Notes under the pieces: model-generated
The model's database searches: none
What the model was told of the DNA's origin: nothing
Seen by the model: only the letters and a program-made list of their open reading frames with translations
NCBI GenBank assembly: GCA_921293015.1
Contig: OV121086.1
Coordinates: 28,816,254-28,880,253, forward strand
Direction: 5' to 3'
DNA length: 64,000 nt
Source of the DNA: Phorcus lineatus
Lineage: Eukaryota; Mollusca; Gastropoda; Trochida; Trochidae
In this document: positions 12,301-23,879 of the stretch, in pieces
How positions within the stretch are numbered: the stretch's first letter is position 1
How the letters are laid out: the number at the start of each line of letters is the position of its first letter
Made by a program: the position numbers and the translations under genes

Positions 12301-14505
12301 GGTTTGGTGACCCCATGACCCCAAATGGGGTCACAGGGGTCAAAACCTAAAAAACCTAATTTAATCTTTTTCCTTAGTTCCAAAAAGGTCCAGAGAGCTA
12401 AATAGTTGTGTGTAGACTCCTTGGGCACTGGAAATTCTAAATTGTAGGTTTGGTGACCCCATGACCCCAAATGGGGTCACAGGGGTCAAATCCTGAAAAA
12501 CCTAATTTCATCTTCTTCTCCAGTTCCAAAAGGTCTAGAGAGCTGAAAAGGTGTGTGTAGACTCCTTGGCCAACGGGGATTCTAAATTGTAGGTTTGGTG
12601 ACCCCATGACCCCAAATGGGGTCAGAGGGGTCAAAACCTAAAAAACCTAATTTAATCTTTTTCCCTAGTTCCAAAAGGTCTAGAGAGCTGAATAGTTGTG
12701 TGTAGACTCTTTGGGCACTGGAGATTCTAAATTGTAGGTTTGGTGACCCTATGACCCCAAATGGGGTCACAGGGGTCAAAACCTGAAAAACCTATTTTCA
12801 TCTTCTTCTCCAGTTCCAAAAGGTCTAGAGAGCTGAAAAGGTGTGTGTAGAATCCTTGGCCAACGGGGATTCTAAATTGTAGGTTTGGTGACCCCATGAC
12901 CCCAAATGGGGTCACAGGGGTCAAAACCTAAAAAACCTAATTTAATCTTTTTCCCTAGTTCCAAAAGGTCCAGAGAGCTGAATAGTTGTGTGTAGACTCC
13001 TTGGGCACTGGAGATTCTAAATTGTAGGTTTGGTGACCCCATGACCCCAAATGGGGTCACAGGGGTCAAAACCTGAAAAACCTAATTTCATCTTCTTCTC
13101 CAGTTCCAAAAGGTCTAGAGAGCTGAAAAGGTGTGTGTAGACTCCTTGGCCAACGGGGATTCTAAATTGTAGGTTTGGTGACCCCATGACCCCAAATGGG
13201 GTCACAGGGGTCAAAACCTAAAAAACCTAATTTAATCTTTTTCCCTAGTTCCAAAAGGTCTAGAGAGCTGAATAGTTGTGTGTAGACTCTTTGGGCACTG
13301 GAGATTCTAAATTGTAGGTTTGGTGACCCCATGACCCCAAATGGGGTCACAGGGGTCAAAACCTAAAAAACCTAATTTAATCTTTTTCTCTAGTTCCAAA
13401 AGGTCCAGAGAGCTGAATAGTTGTGTGTAGACTCCTTTGGCACTGGAGATTCTAAATTGTAGGTTTGGTGACCCCATGACCCCAAATGGGGTCACAGGGG
13501 TCAAAACCTAAAAAACCTAATTTAATCTTTTTCCCTAGTTCCAAAAAGGTCCAGAGAGCTGAATAGTTGTGTGTAGACTCCTTGGGCACTGGAGATTCTA
13601 AATTATAGGTTTGGTGACCCCATGACCCCAAATGGGGTCACAGGGGTCAAAACCTAAAAAACCTAATTTAATCTTTTTCCCTAGTTCCAAAAGGTCTAGA
13701 GAGCTGAATAGTTGTGTGTAGACTCCTTGGCCAACGGGGATTCTAAATTGTAGGTTTGGTGACCCATGCATGACCCCAAATGGGGTCACAGGGGTCAAAA
13801 CCTAAAAAACCTAATTTAATCTTTTTCCCTAGTTCCAAAAGGTCTAGAGAGCTGAATAGTTGTGTGTAGACTCCTTGAGCACTGGAGATTCTAAATTGTA
13901 GGTTTGGTGACCCCATGACCCCAAATGGGGTCACAGGGGTCAAAACCTGAAAAACCTAATTTCATCTTCTTCTCCAGTTCCAAAAGGTCTAGAGAGATGA
14001 AAAGGTGTGTGTAGACTCCTTGGCCAACGGGGATTCTAAATTGTAGGTTTGGTGACCCCATGACGCCAAATGGGGTCACAGGGGTCAAAACCTAAAAAAC
14101 CTAATTTCATCTTTTTCCCTAGTTCCAAAAGGTCTAGAGAGCTGAAAAATTGTGTGAAGACTCCTTGGACACTGGGGATTCTAAATTGTAGGTTTGGTGA
14201 CCACTTGACCCCAAATGGGGTCACAGGGGTCAAAACCTTAAAATCCTACTTTCATCTTCTTCTCCAGTTCCAAAAGGTCTTGATAGCTTAATAGTTGTGT
14301 GTAGACTCCTTGGACAATGGGGATTCTGAATTGTAGGTTCGGTGACCCCTTGACCCCAAATGGGCAATGGGCCTTTTTTATTTGATTGTGAATAACTCGG
14401 ACGTTGGGACAGGCTATCTTTCCTACACTGCCCATGACCCTATGGTCTAAACACCAACACCTATTTCTATCAAAAGTCTGATGAGCTACAGAGCCCATGG
14501 CTCTA
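9367..14505 (+). mobile_element. Family A copy 2, giant 5.1-kb array
   Basis: Same 5' hairpin, CCGT/CCAT tract (longer here, about 9416-9458), tandem core, unique tail and 3' hairpin as copy 1, but with about 33 monomers of 145 bp. Two monomer types tend to alternate: one has the 'ggccaacggggatt' junction, the other 'gggcactggagatt'. Marker variants recur about 1,450 bp apart, which points to a higher-order unit of ten monomers. Every monomer holds an open frame of about 65 codons on the minus strand, but 145 is not a multiple of 3 and the ends fall in the repeat, so they are not genes. Confidence 0.8.
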
Positions 14506-14548
14506 TTTTTGGGATTTCAAATTCTATTTCAATTTTATTATTACTTTT
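14506..14548 (+). mobile_element. Family C element, middle piece
   Basis: The 43 bases between the two family A elements read gggatttcaaattctatttc and then an A/T run. They match the family C monomer just after GATGTGCCTTTT, where copy 2 inserted, and end in the T run where copy 3 inserted. Confidence 0.6.
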
Positions 14549-16065
14549 TAGCTCATCAGGTCTGAGAGACCCGATGGGCTTATGGCATGGCAAGGCGTCC
14601 GGCGTCCGTCCATCCGTCCATCCGTCCGTCCATCCGTCCATCCGTAAACTTTTCACTTTTTCGACTTCTTCTCCAGAACCAATGACTCTAGAGAGCTGAA
14701 ATTTTATGTGCATACTCCTTGGCAAATGGGGATTCTAAATTGTAGATTTCGTGACCCCATGACCCCAAATGGGGTCACAAGGGTCAAAAACTTAAAAATC
14801 TATTTTAATCTTCTTCTCCAGTTCCAAAAGGTCCAGAGAGCTGAAAAGTTGTGTGTAGACTCCTTGGGCACTGGAGATTCTAAATTGTAGGTTTGGTGAC
14901 CCCATGACCCCAAATGGGGTCACAGGGGTCAAAACCTGAAAAACCTAATTTCATCTTCTTCTCCAGTTCCAAAAGGTCTAGAAAGCTGAAAAGGTGTGTG
15001 TAGACTCCTTGGCCAACGGGAATTCTAAATTGTAGGTTTGGTAACCCCATGACCCCAAATGAGGTCACAGGGGTCAAAACCTAAAAAACCTAATTTAATC
15101 TTTTTCCCTAGTTCCAAAAGGTCCAGAGAGCTGAATAGTTGTGTGTAGACTCCTTGGGCACTGGAGATTCTAAATTGTAGGTTTGGTGACCCCATGACCC
15201 CAAATGGGGTCACAGGGGTCAAATTATGAAAAACCTATTTTTATCTTCTTCTCCAGTTCCAAAAGGTCCAGAGAGCTGAAAAGTTGTGTGTAGACTCCTT
15301 GGGCACTGGAGATTCTAAAGTGTAGGTTTGGTGACCCCATGACCCCAAATGGGGTCACAGGGGTCAAAACCTGAAAAACCTATTTTCATCTTCTTCTCCA
15401 GTTCCAAAAGGTCTAGAGAGCTGAAAAGGTGTGTGTAGACTCCTTGGCCAACGGGGATTCTAAATTGTAGGTTAGGTAACCCCATGACCCCAAATGGGGT
15501 CACAGGGGTCAAAACCTAAAAAACGTAATTTAATCTTTTTCCCTAGTTCCAAAAGGTCCAGAGAGCTGAATAGTTGTGTGTAGACTCCTTGGCCAACGGG
15601 GATTCTAAATTGTAGGTTTGGTGACCCCATGACCCCAAATGGGGTCACAGGGGTCAAAACCTAATTTCATCTTTTTCCCTAGTTCCAAAAGGTCTAGAGA
15701 GCTGAAAAATTGTGTGAAGACTCCTTGGACACTGGGGATTCTAAATTGTAGGTTTGGTGACCCCATGACCCCAAATGGGGTCACAGGGGTCAAAACCTTA
15801 AAATCCTACTTTCATCTTCTTCTCCAGTTCCAAAAGGTCTTGATAGCTTAATAGTTGTGTGTAGACTCCTTGGACAATGGGGATTCTGAATTGTAGGTTC
15901 GGTGACCCCTTGATCCCAAATGGGCAATGGGCCTTTTTTATTTGATTGTGAATAACTCTGACGTTGGGACAGGCTATCTTTCCTACACTGCCCATGACCC
16001 CATGGTCTAAACCACAACACCTATTTCTATCAAAAGTCTGATGAGCTACAGAGCCCATGGCTCTA
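14549..16065 (+). mobile_element. Family A copy 3
   Basis: Complete element with 5' hairpin, extended CCGTCCAT tract (about 14600-14645), about eight 145-bp monomers, unique tail and 3' hairpin. It sits only 43 bp from copy 2 in the same host family C element, in the same orientation. The near-identity of the tails of copies 2 and 3 suggests closely spaced activity. Confidence 0.8.
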
Positions 16066-16402
16066 TTTTTTTCCATAGCAACAGTTCAGACTAAGTCAAT
16101 TTGAAGGGTAGTGTTAGGTTCCGGAGCACAACTCTGAAACTACATGACCAATCTTCACCAAATTTGGTACATATCCCATTCATATCATGTAGATGTGCCT
16201 TTTGGGGTTTCAACTTCTTTTTCAATTTTTTATTTTTTTTTCCATAGCAACAGGTTGGACTTAGTCAATTTGAAGGGTAGTGTTAGTTTCCGGAGCACAA
16301 CCCTGAAACTACACGACCAATCCTCACCAAATTTGGTACACATCCCATTCATATTATGTAGATGTGCCTTTTGGGGTTTTAACTTCTTTTTCAATTTTAT
16401 AT
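16066..16402 (+). mobile_element. Family C tandem-core element, right piece
   Basis: About two monomers of roughly 165 bp. Each reads ttttttccatagcaacag, a conserved aatttgaagggtagtgttag, TTCCGGAGCACAAC, CACCAAATTTGGTACA, catgtagatgtgccttttgg and aacttctttttcaatttt. The units differ by only a few bases. The phrase 'gatgtgccttttggggttt(t)caacttcttt' is shared with family B monomers, so C and B are distant relatives. Confidence 0.65.
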
Positions 16403-19400
16403 TTTCTTAATCTTAAATTGAGTCATATGTAGTTAATATTTTGTCAAAACTGTGGATATGTTCATTAACCAAAACCTAAAGTTTATGTTGTTTTATAGAA
16501 AAATTCTTAAATTTTATTTGAGTTTTAAAAAAACAAATATGCTGTACGGGGGAGACATCTGTTTTTACGAGTAAAACACTTTCTAGTCATTTTTACTTTT
16601 AAAACGCTTTTTGCAGAGATGCATATTTTAACACACTTACTCTGTTTGTGCAGAAAAAGCGTGTAATGTACATGCATTTGTTATGTTAACAGAAATACAG
16701 ACAAAGCGTGCTATGTACCTGCATTTGTTATATTATCAGAAATAGTCTAGCTCAAAGACCTTGTTATACAGTTGATGAGGAAATTTGTATAATAAGATAT
16801 ATATTCTTTAATTTAAAAAAATAGTTTTTAAGTCAAAGCAGGTGCAGCTTAAAAATCGACCAACAATATATTTGTTAGTATCAATTATTTTGAGACTATT
16901 CCCTATTAATTTATGCTTATGGCATTAATTAGGAAAATGTTGCAAATAACATAAGTAATTAACCTGATAAACATATGTGTGTCAGTTCAGTCTTGTGATC
17001 TTAATCCAAACAGAATTGAAGGCAGTGTGTATGAAAAGAGCACGGAAAGAGAAAAACAGACCTTCTAATAAAAGATAGAGAGAAAGCAGAAGCTAATGCT
17101 CTGGACAGAAAACAATAGGACAAGAAGAAATTAAGCTGCCCGCCCTTGAATATAATAGCATAGTCCTCTTGGTTACTTGCTTCAAACAGAAACTCGTTGA
17201 AGCATAACATAGAACATCTTAAATGCAATAATACATATAAAGCTATATACAAAACTTTGCTTCTGCAACACTTACATCAAATAAGACCTAATTGACAGGT
17301 GTCATACTTTTATAAATGTGATTGTATGATATAAAAAAAACTGATACATACAGTTAAATGTATTAGAAAGTCACTATATTCTTCGTCAAATACAAGACCC
17401 GTATTTTATCAGTCTACTTGTTTTCATTCATGTGACGCTGGCAATTTTAACACATTTTCGTCTTTAGTATTTGAGATTATTTCAACTTGTCAAAGGCACA
17501 TGCACCTTCACATCATTGAATGTTGGATAAATATATCTTAACGCAGTTCCCTCGAAAACGAAACTTAGAAACGATGTGCCTTCATCATTTGTATCTAAGA
17601 CCTGGATAGGGAGTTCCCCGTACATGAGACAGTAATGTTTGGTCTTGTTGCATTTGATATGTACGAGTGACTACCTTTCCTTTATCATTTACACAAAGAT
17701 GGATGGTGTTCAACCTTTAAATTACACAGTTTGAAACTTTTAAGTTATTACTTGGGGTAGGAGCAAATGTCCATCATAGCCGGTATAGCAAATGTCCAAT
17801 ATAGGGTATGTTTATAACATTCTGAAAGTTTCTTGCATGTTTATACATTAAATGGAGATAACAATTTCCTCCAATTCAACGTTGTTGCATTATTTATTCT
17901 GCACTGCAAAATATATATTTGCAGGTGTCATGCTGAGTCATGTAATTCCGTCTTAATACACTTCTGTAACTATTAATTCAATTTCTAAACATTTATTCCT
18001 AACGTTTGTTCTTTAATGCAAGAACTTCTTTGGATTTGCGTCGGATGGGACATTTGATGGATGTCCAATTCAGCTTCTTACCAGATATATAAGGAAAGGA
18101 AGTTCAGTTTCAATGGCAACATATTGTACTAAAACCTTCAATGCGCCATAGTTTATTCCTTAACATGTGGAAACACGTCTGATTAGTTTTTTTAGGCAGA
18201 ACTCCAAAATTTCTCATCCTAACCATCCTGCTAAATCACCGTATTTATGAATTCGCTTTCATTTCTTTCTACTACCCTGGGATTTTTTCAAGCCAAAAAC
18301 CCGTGTCGCTAGCGATCTAACCAGCCAATGAGACGACTCGCAACTAGCAACAGCGGCACCACCCGGATGGGAAATCCGTTGAGTTCAAAATAGGAGCTTC
18401 ACGATCTTTGCATAACGACTTTCCATTTGCTGAAATAATAACAGGTGTAAGCCACTTTTACCAAGCCGATCCAGCCGTATGAGGTTTTTGAGGTTTTTGG
18501 GTCCGTAAGAGATCAGGGTATTACGAAGGAGCGAGGGCGGATTCATTAACGCTGATGTGGCAAGTGCATCACATATTTCTGATTCTCTCCTCAATGGTCA
18601 CATTAAAAGATAACCGAATTTTATGGAGGACCTGTGACAAGTAATCTCCTGATGACTCACGTGTTTTCATCGTTGCCAGTCAATATTGATGTGCACTTGT
18701 GTTGGCCATCGCAAAGTGGTCGAGTACAAAGTGATTCTGTCAACATTTCCGGAAATCAATTGCAAATTTTCTATCAGGTAAAATACAAAAAAAATGATGA
18801 CTAAGTCATTATTTCCTTTCACGACACAAAGGTCAAGAAGTGTTATTGTCAAAATATCTATGCTAATTATTGTCACAATATTTTAAGGGAAATATGTATG
18901 CAATGCATTTTTTTTATTCATGGGTATCATCGTCATTCTAAATAATCAATCAAAAAATCAAAATAATGCAGTATGTTTATGACTTTCATGTATAGGGGAA
19001 AATGCAAAAAGCGTTGTTATTTATAAATGAGCCTTATGATGAGCCAGAACCATAAATCATGTTAAAGGGGGACACTTCTTATTGGGTTAATTTGCCATTC
19101 ATCTATGTGACAATAGATTTGTAATGCCCACTGTGAAACAAAAGGTTAGTGTGTGTTTACGTTGGTAAACAAGAATTTTTTTTAAAAAACCATTTTTTAG
19201 TTAATCCAATTTTCAGTCCCTAGATTTATAAATAAATATAAATATTCATCAAACCTTTAAACTTTTCCCAATGCCAAGGAACTTTATTAGTATATACATC
19301 ATTGACATTAGCCAATTTACAAAAGCCAATAATAATAAACAAAAACCACCATCTTTGTAAGAAGGGAAATCAATATTACATATCTTCAGTGAGTTTGAAG

Positions 19401-19539
19401 ATATTTTTTAAATAATTCATCATTCGAAAAGAAAGATGGTTCTTCGTTTCGCATATCTCAAAGCCTAAACAACACAATTATTAGGGATTTAATTTCTTTG
19501 AAATAGCCATGAACAAGCTTTGATGGATTCAGGTTCATT
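16403..19539. other. Intergenic, little recognised
   Basis: AT-rich DNA with a short direct duplication near 16650-16740 (two versions of 'gcgtgtaatgtac/tgcatttgttat'). A fragment at 18487-18560 (AAGAGATCAG...GGATTCAT..ACGCTGAT) recurs near 49728 and 63783. No gene or complete element found. Confidence 0.4.
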
Positions 19540-19700
19540 TCCTCATTGACAATGACAAACTGCCTGAGGAGGAAGAGTTAAGGGAATGTGATGAAGGTGT
19601 CTGGATAGTTGAGAGATCAAATACGCTGCCCGAGCAGGTAAAGAGTTTGAAAATAACTGTTCCTTTGACAGAGTTATGAATCTGTACACAGCATTAAACA
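19540..19700 (+). repeat. Dispersed repeat R, copy 1
   Basis: CTGCCTGAGGAGGAAGAGTT, then a run ending GAAGGTGTCTGGATAGTTGA and GAGATCAAAT, is shared with 63205-63290 and, less well, with 52820-52880. The repeat has no coding frame that holds across copies. Its class is unknown. Confidence 0.45.
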
Positions 19701-20021
19701 TGCAGATGAAATCGGAATTGATCGTGACTAACCGTTAGCGCAATTATCAAAGACATCTTCCTTCAAACGTATGTTTCAAAGATAGGTAAAAATCACATCA
19801 AAGAGTATTATGACACTGCATGTTCAGTTCGACTGGTTCGTAAGATGGAAGCGTTTGCGCTATTGCCTGGTAGAGAACTAACAGAAAAAATGCTTACTAT
19901 TGGCTGACTCCCTGGGTTTCTTTAAATCCAGACTAAATGCCCTAGTGATATCATCATTAATTAACTTAATGGGATAGTTTTTATTTTCTTTAAACAAATT
20001 GGGTGCAATGCTACACTGAAA

Positions 20022-20150
20022 TTCAGCGCAGTACCACCCATGGTTCGCTAGTTCCAGCCGATGCTCGCAGGTTTCACCGCAATGCATAGCCACAATGGTG
20101 TTGCGGGCTTTCTCCCTGCAATAATACTAGCAGCCGCGATATAAGTGAAA
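20022..20150 (+). repeat. tRNA-derived SINE (family 1), body fragment
   Basis: Reads cagcgcagtaccacccatgg, ttcgctagttccagccgatg and gcagccgcgatataagtgaa, the body of the family 1 SINE seen complete at 51216-51503. It stops at gtgaaa, exactly where the family B array begins. The SINE tail (taatcttgaaagcggcgtta) resumes at 21759 on the far side of the array. Confidence 0.7.
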
Positions 20151-21758
20151 CAAGCTGACAGAGTCAGCTATATCCCCCTCCAAAGGGAAAGGGTAGTTAA
20201 GGATACTAGTTGTGGAATATTGAACAGTGATATTTTTGGAGTTGTGCTCCGGAAACATTCCGGAAACAAAATCCTATGTTACGTTTCCATGGAAACGGGT
20301 ACAAATAAAAATGCAAAGATGCCCGTTGCACATACCAAGTTTCGTCGAGCTAGGTCTCACCGTTTTCGAGTTGTGCTCCGGAAACATTAACGGGTAAAAA
20401 TAAAAATGCAAAGAAGTTGAAAACCCCAAAAGGCTAATCTCTGCATGATGCCCGTTGCACATACCAAGTTTCGTTGAGATAGGTCTCACAGTTTTGGAGT
20501 TGTGCTCCGGAAACGAAATCCTATGTTACATTTCCATGGAAACGGGTAAAAATAAAAATGCAAAGAAGTTGAAAACCTCAAATGGCACATCTCCGCATGA
20601 TGCCCGTTGCTCATACCAAGTTTCGTCGAGATAGGTCTCACCGTTTTGGAGTTGTGCTCCGGAAACAAAATCCTATGTTACGTTTCCATGGAAACGGGTA
20701 AAAATAAAAATGCAAAGAAGTTGAAAACCCCAAAAGGCACATCTTCGCTCCGCATGATGCCCGTTGCACATACCAAGTTTCGTCGAGATAGGTCTCACCA
20801 TTTTCGAGTTGTGCTCCGGAAACAAAATCCTATGTTACGTTTCCATGGAAACGGGTAAAAATAAAAATGCAAAGAAGTTGAAAACCCCAAAAGGCACATC
20901 TCCGCATGATGCCCGTTGCACATACCAAGTTTCGTTGAGATACGTCTCACCGTTTTGGAGTTGTGCTCCGGAAACATTAACGGGTAAAAATAAAAATGCA
21001 AAGAAGTTGAAAACCCCAAAAGGCAAATCTCTGCATGATGCCCGTTGCACATACCAAGTTTCGTTGAGATAGGTCTCACAGTTTTGGAGTTGTGCTCCGG
21101 AAACGAAATCCTATGTTACATTTCCATGGAAACGGGTAAAAATAAAAATGCAAAGAAGTTGAAAACCTCAAATGGCACATCTCCGCATGATGCCCGTTGC
21201 TCATACCAAGTTTCGTCGAGATAGGTCTCACCGTTTTGGAGTTGTGCTCCGGAAACAAAATCCTATGTTACGTTTCCATGGAAACGGGTAAAAATAAAAA
21301 TGCAAAGAAGTTGAAAACCCCAAAAGGCACATCTTCGCTCCGCATGATGCCCGTTGCACATACCAAGTTTCGTCGAGATAGGTCTCACCATTTTCGAGTT
21401 GTGCTCCGGAAACAAAATCCTATGTTACGTTTCCATAAAACGGGTAAAAATAAAAATGCAAAGAAGTTGAAAACCCCAAAAGGCACATCTCCGCATGATG
21501 CCCGTTGCACATACCAAGTTTCGTTGAGATACGTCTCACCGTTTTGGAGTTGTGCTCCGGAAACATTAACGGGTAAAAATAAAAATGCAAAGAAGTTGAA
21601 AACCCCAAAAGGCAAATCTCTGCATGATGCCCGTTGCACATACCAAGTTTCGTCGAGATAGGTCTCACAGTTTTGGAGTTGTGCTCGGGACGGACGGACG
21701 AACGGACGGACGGAGACCATTTCAATATTCCCCGCCAACTACGTTGGGCGGGGGATAA
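20151..21758 (-). mobile_element. Family B tandem-core element, copy 1
   Basis: On the minus strand it starts TTATCCCCCGCCCAACG, where CCCCGCC..GGCGGGG forms a hairpin, followed by a CCGT/CCGTTCGT tract. Then come about ten monomers of about 146 bp (TTTCCGGAGCACAACTCCAA, ACGAAACTTGGTATGTGCAA, GATGTGCCTTTTGGGG, CCGTTTCCATGGAAACG) and a tail ending GGCGGGGGATATAGC. A 590-bp higher-order unit of four monomers is repeated: landmarks at 20385, 20975 and 21565. Open frames across it are repeat artefacts. It interrupts a family 1 SINE. Confidence 0.75.
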
Positions 21759-21800
21759 TAATCTTGAAAGCGGCGTTAAACACCAACTCACCTCACCTCT
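21759..21800 (+). repeat. Family 1 SINE tail, right of the array
   Basis: taatcttgaaagcggcgtta then aacaccaactcacctcacc is the 3' tail of the SINE whose body ends at 20150. Together they show the array inserted between gtgaaa and taatcttg of the SINE. Confidence 0.65.
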
Positions 21801-21889
21801 TTAAACAAAAGCTTCAATTCATTAAGACGCCGTTCTTTAATGTCTTTTACACACACAATAGTGCTAATTCTTATAGCTAAAGAGAATAA

Positions 21890-22123
21890 TGAGTGAGTTG
21901 GAGTTTAACGTGCTTTGAACAATATTTCAATTATTAAACACGTGGATGACAAGCATCCAAAAAAGAGTGGACAGACAAGGGAGAAAGGAATCGAAAGGAT
22001 GAGAAAAGACGGAAAGAAAGGCATAGTGAGAAATAGAAAGCAGGTCTTAGAACGACTCAAATTTGGTCTAGCTTCTACCCGTTTGACCTGTCCAGCTTGG
22101 GTGTCCCTACCAGGAGCATTTAA
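21890..22123 (-). repeat. SINE-like family 2, truncated copy
   Basis: Same unit as at 23103-23415 but cut at GGAGCATTTAA by the deletion in the first duplicate. Confidence 0.65.
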
Positions 22124-22727
22124 TGATGGTAAATTTAACATCCCTTTTCAGGAGTTTAATTTTATTTTCAGAAAATGGATGGTCAGAAAGATTGGTAAGC
22201 TTAGGATCTACCTTTTTGATGGCCTTCACCTGCCCGGTTAACCCGATTTATTTTGTATGGAGCTTCTATCTTAACAATAATTGTTTACTGCCTTACTATC
22301 TTCCCACGGCCATAAGGTGCGAGAGCGGTTTCATATATGCTGATATAGCAGGATCTGTCAAAGGTGGGGCGGAAAGAGTTGGTCTTTTCAGAGTCTCTGC
22401 AAGTGATTTGCTAGTGTTGGTCTGGGTATTATCCTTTTGAAAGAATTTCTCAGTGTCCCGTTTCCCTGTTGTTTAATCTGTCTTTGTTTTTTGATCTGTT
22501 TCCGCCTTTCCTTTGATCAAGGAATCACCGTATTTAACTTTGTACTTTGTACTACACTTCTTTCGCCTTCCATTGAACCATTTGACATTCCTCTTAAAAC
22601 AAGCGAAGGACAAAGAAAACATGAAATGCATACTAAACATACTTTAATAAACTTTGGCTTAAGGGGTTCTCAAGATAAAAGAAAAGCGAGCAAGGCTTGC
22701 GCGGTTGATCGCACTGACTAATGAAAG

Positions 22728-22971
22728 CAAGTTTCGTTGAGATACGTCTCACCGTTTTGGAGTTGTGCTCCGGAAACATTAACGGGTAAAAATAAAAATG
22801 CAAAGAAGTTGAAAACCCCAAAAGGCAAATCTCTGCATGATGCCCGTTGCACATACCAAGTTTCGTCGAGATAGGTCTCACAGTTTTGGAGTTGTGCTCG
22901 GGACGGACGGACGAACGGACGGACGGAGACCATTTCAATATTCCCCGCCAACTACGTTGGGCGGGGGATAA
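22728..22971 (-). mobile_element. Family B end fragment (duplicated)
   Basis: The last one and a half monomers, the ACGG-type tract and the terminal hairpin of family B copy 1, carried here by the tandem duplication and not by a separate insertion. Confidence 0.7.
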
Positions 22972-23102
22972 TAATCTTGAAAGCGGCGTTAAACACCAAC
23001 TCACCTCACCTCTTTAAACAAAAGCTTCAATTCATTAAGACGCCGTTCTTTAATGTCTTTTACACACACAATAGTGCTAATTCTTATAGCTAAAGAGAAT
23101 AA

Positions 23103-23415
23103 TGAGTGAGTTGGAGTTTAACGTGCTTTGAACAATATTTCAATTATTAAACACGTGGATGACAAGCATCCAAAAAAGAGTGGACAGACAAGGGAGAAAG
23201 GAATCGAAAGGATGAGAAAAGACGGAAAGAAAGGCATAGTGAGAAATAGAAAGCAGGTCTTAGAACGACTCAAATTTGGTCTAGCTTCTACCCGTTTGAC
23301 CTGTCCAGCTTGGGTGTCCCTACCAGGAGCATTTAAGCTCCGGCTGGCCTAGCTCTCGGGGTCTCTGAAGCACGCAAACCACCACACCACGATAAGGTAT
23401 TGAGTCCAGTGGTGG
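23103..23415 (-). repeat. SINE-like family 2, complete copy
   Basis: Runs from gagtgagttggagtttaacg to about gtattgagtccagtggtgg. It is the best preserved family 2 copy in the window and defines both ends against the copy at 1010. Confidence 0.65.
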
Positions 23416-23639
23416 CTAAAGAGAATGGGATACTGCGCTGGTGTGTATCAGCATTCTTGTAAAATATATTCGTGTGCCTTCAAAATACAATTTGACTCTT
23501 TAACATCCATAAATTCAGTTCACATTTACTTTTCTCCATAGTAAATGAAAGAGAAGACAAAGAGAGATAGACTGCTGTGAATTTCTCTCAACCAATACCT
23601 GTTGTATGGCCAAACAGGTATTTTATAATAACAATTAAA

Positions 23640-23879
23640 TAAAGATTTATTTCTTACTACGTTTCCGTTTCCTCTTAACAACCCCTTCAATATCACTATC
23701 ATCAGTATAAACAAATTCAACAGGCCTTCATCTAGGGAAGAATGATTCCGTATCTTTACATTAGGCTTTGGAGTCTTGGTAAATTTAACATCCCTTTTCA
23801 GGAGTTTAATTTTATTTTCAGAAAATGGATGGTCAGAAAGATTGGTAAGCTTAGGATCTACCTTTTTGATGGCCTTCAC
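23640..23879 (-). pseudogene. Penelope-like 5' coding fragment, decayed
   Basis: The minus strand reads NLSDHPFSENKIKLLKRDV then KFTKTPKPN. This resembles the conserved N-terminal block of Penelope-like reverse transcriptases (NLS...LT..QI.LL..G.KFTPTPKP), also seen in the element at 56.6 kb. Beyond it another frame gives RPVEFVYTDDSDIEGVV and a basic run, so the copy is frame-broken or belongs to a divergent subfamily. No reverse transcriptase core follows. The upstream half is present twice because of the tandem duplication. Confidence 0.4.

Larger units (their letters stand above)
21515..22731. repeat. Recent tandem duplication, copy 1 (with internal deletion)
   Basis: Bases 21515-22123 match 22728-23336, and 22127-22731 match 23777-24381. 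Copy 1 lacks the 440 bp (23337-23776) present in copy 2, with three filler bases (tga) at the joint. The junction to copy 2 has CAAG microhomology. I noticed one substitution (22257 versus 23907) across about 1.2 kb, so the event is very recent or an assembly effect. The unit carries the end of the family B array, a family 1 SINE tail, a family 2 SINE and a decayed Penelope-like fragment. Confidence 0.8.

Noticed and set aside
9520-14350. CRISPR array
   Set aside because: The repeats are contiguous 145-bp monomers without unique spacers, in eukaryotic DNA.
3133-15793. Dozens of minus-strand 65-codon open frames starting MTPVTPFGV
   Set aside because: They recur once per 145-bp monomer, change frame between monomers because 145 is not divisible by 3, and overlap one another. 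They are by-products of the tandem repeat.
20145-21791. Open frames of 60-154 codons in the family B array
   Set aside because: They repeat with the 590-bp unit on both strands and have no conserved product.
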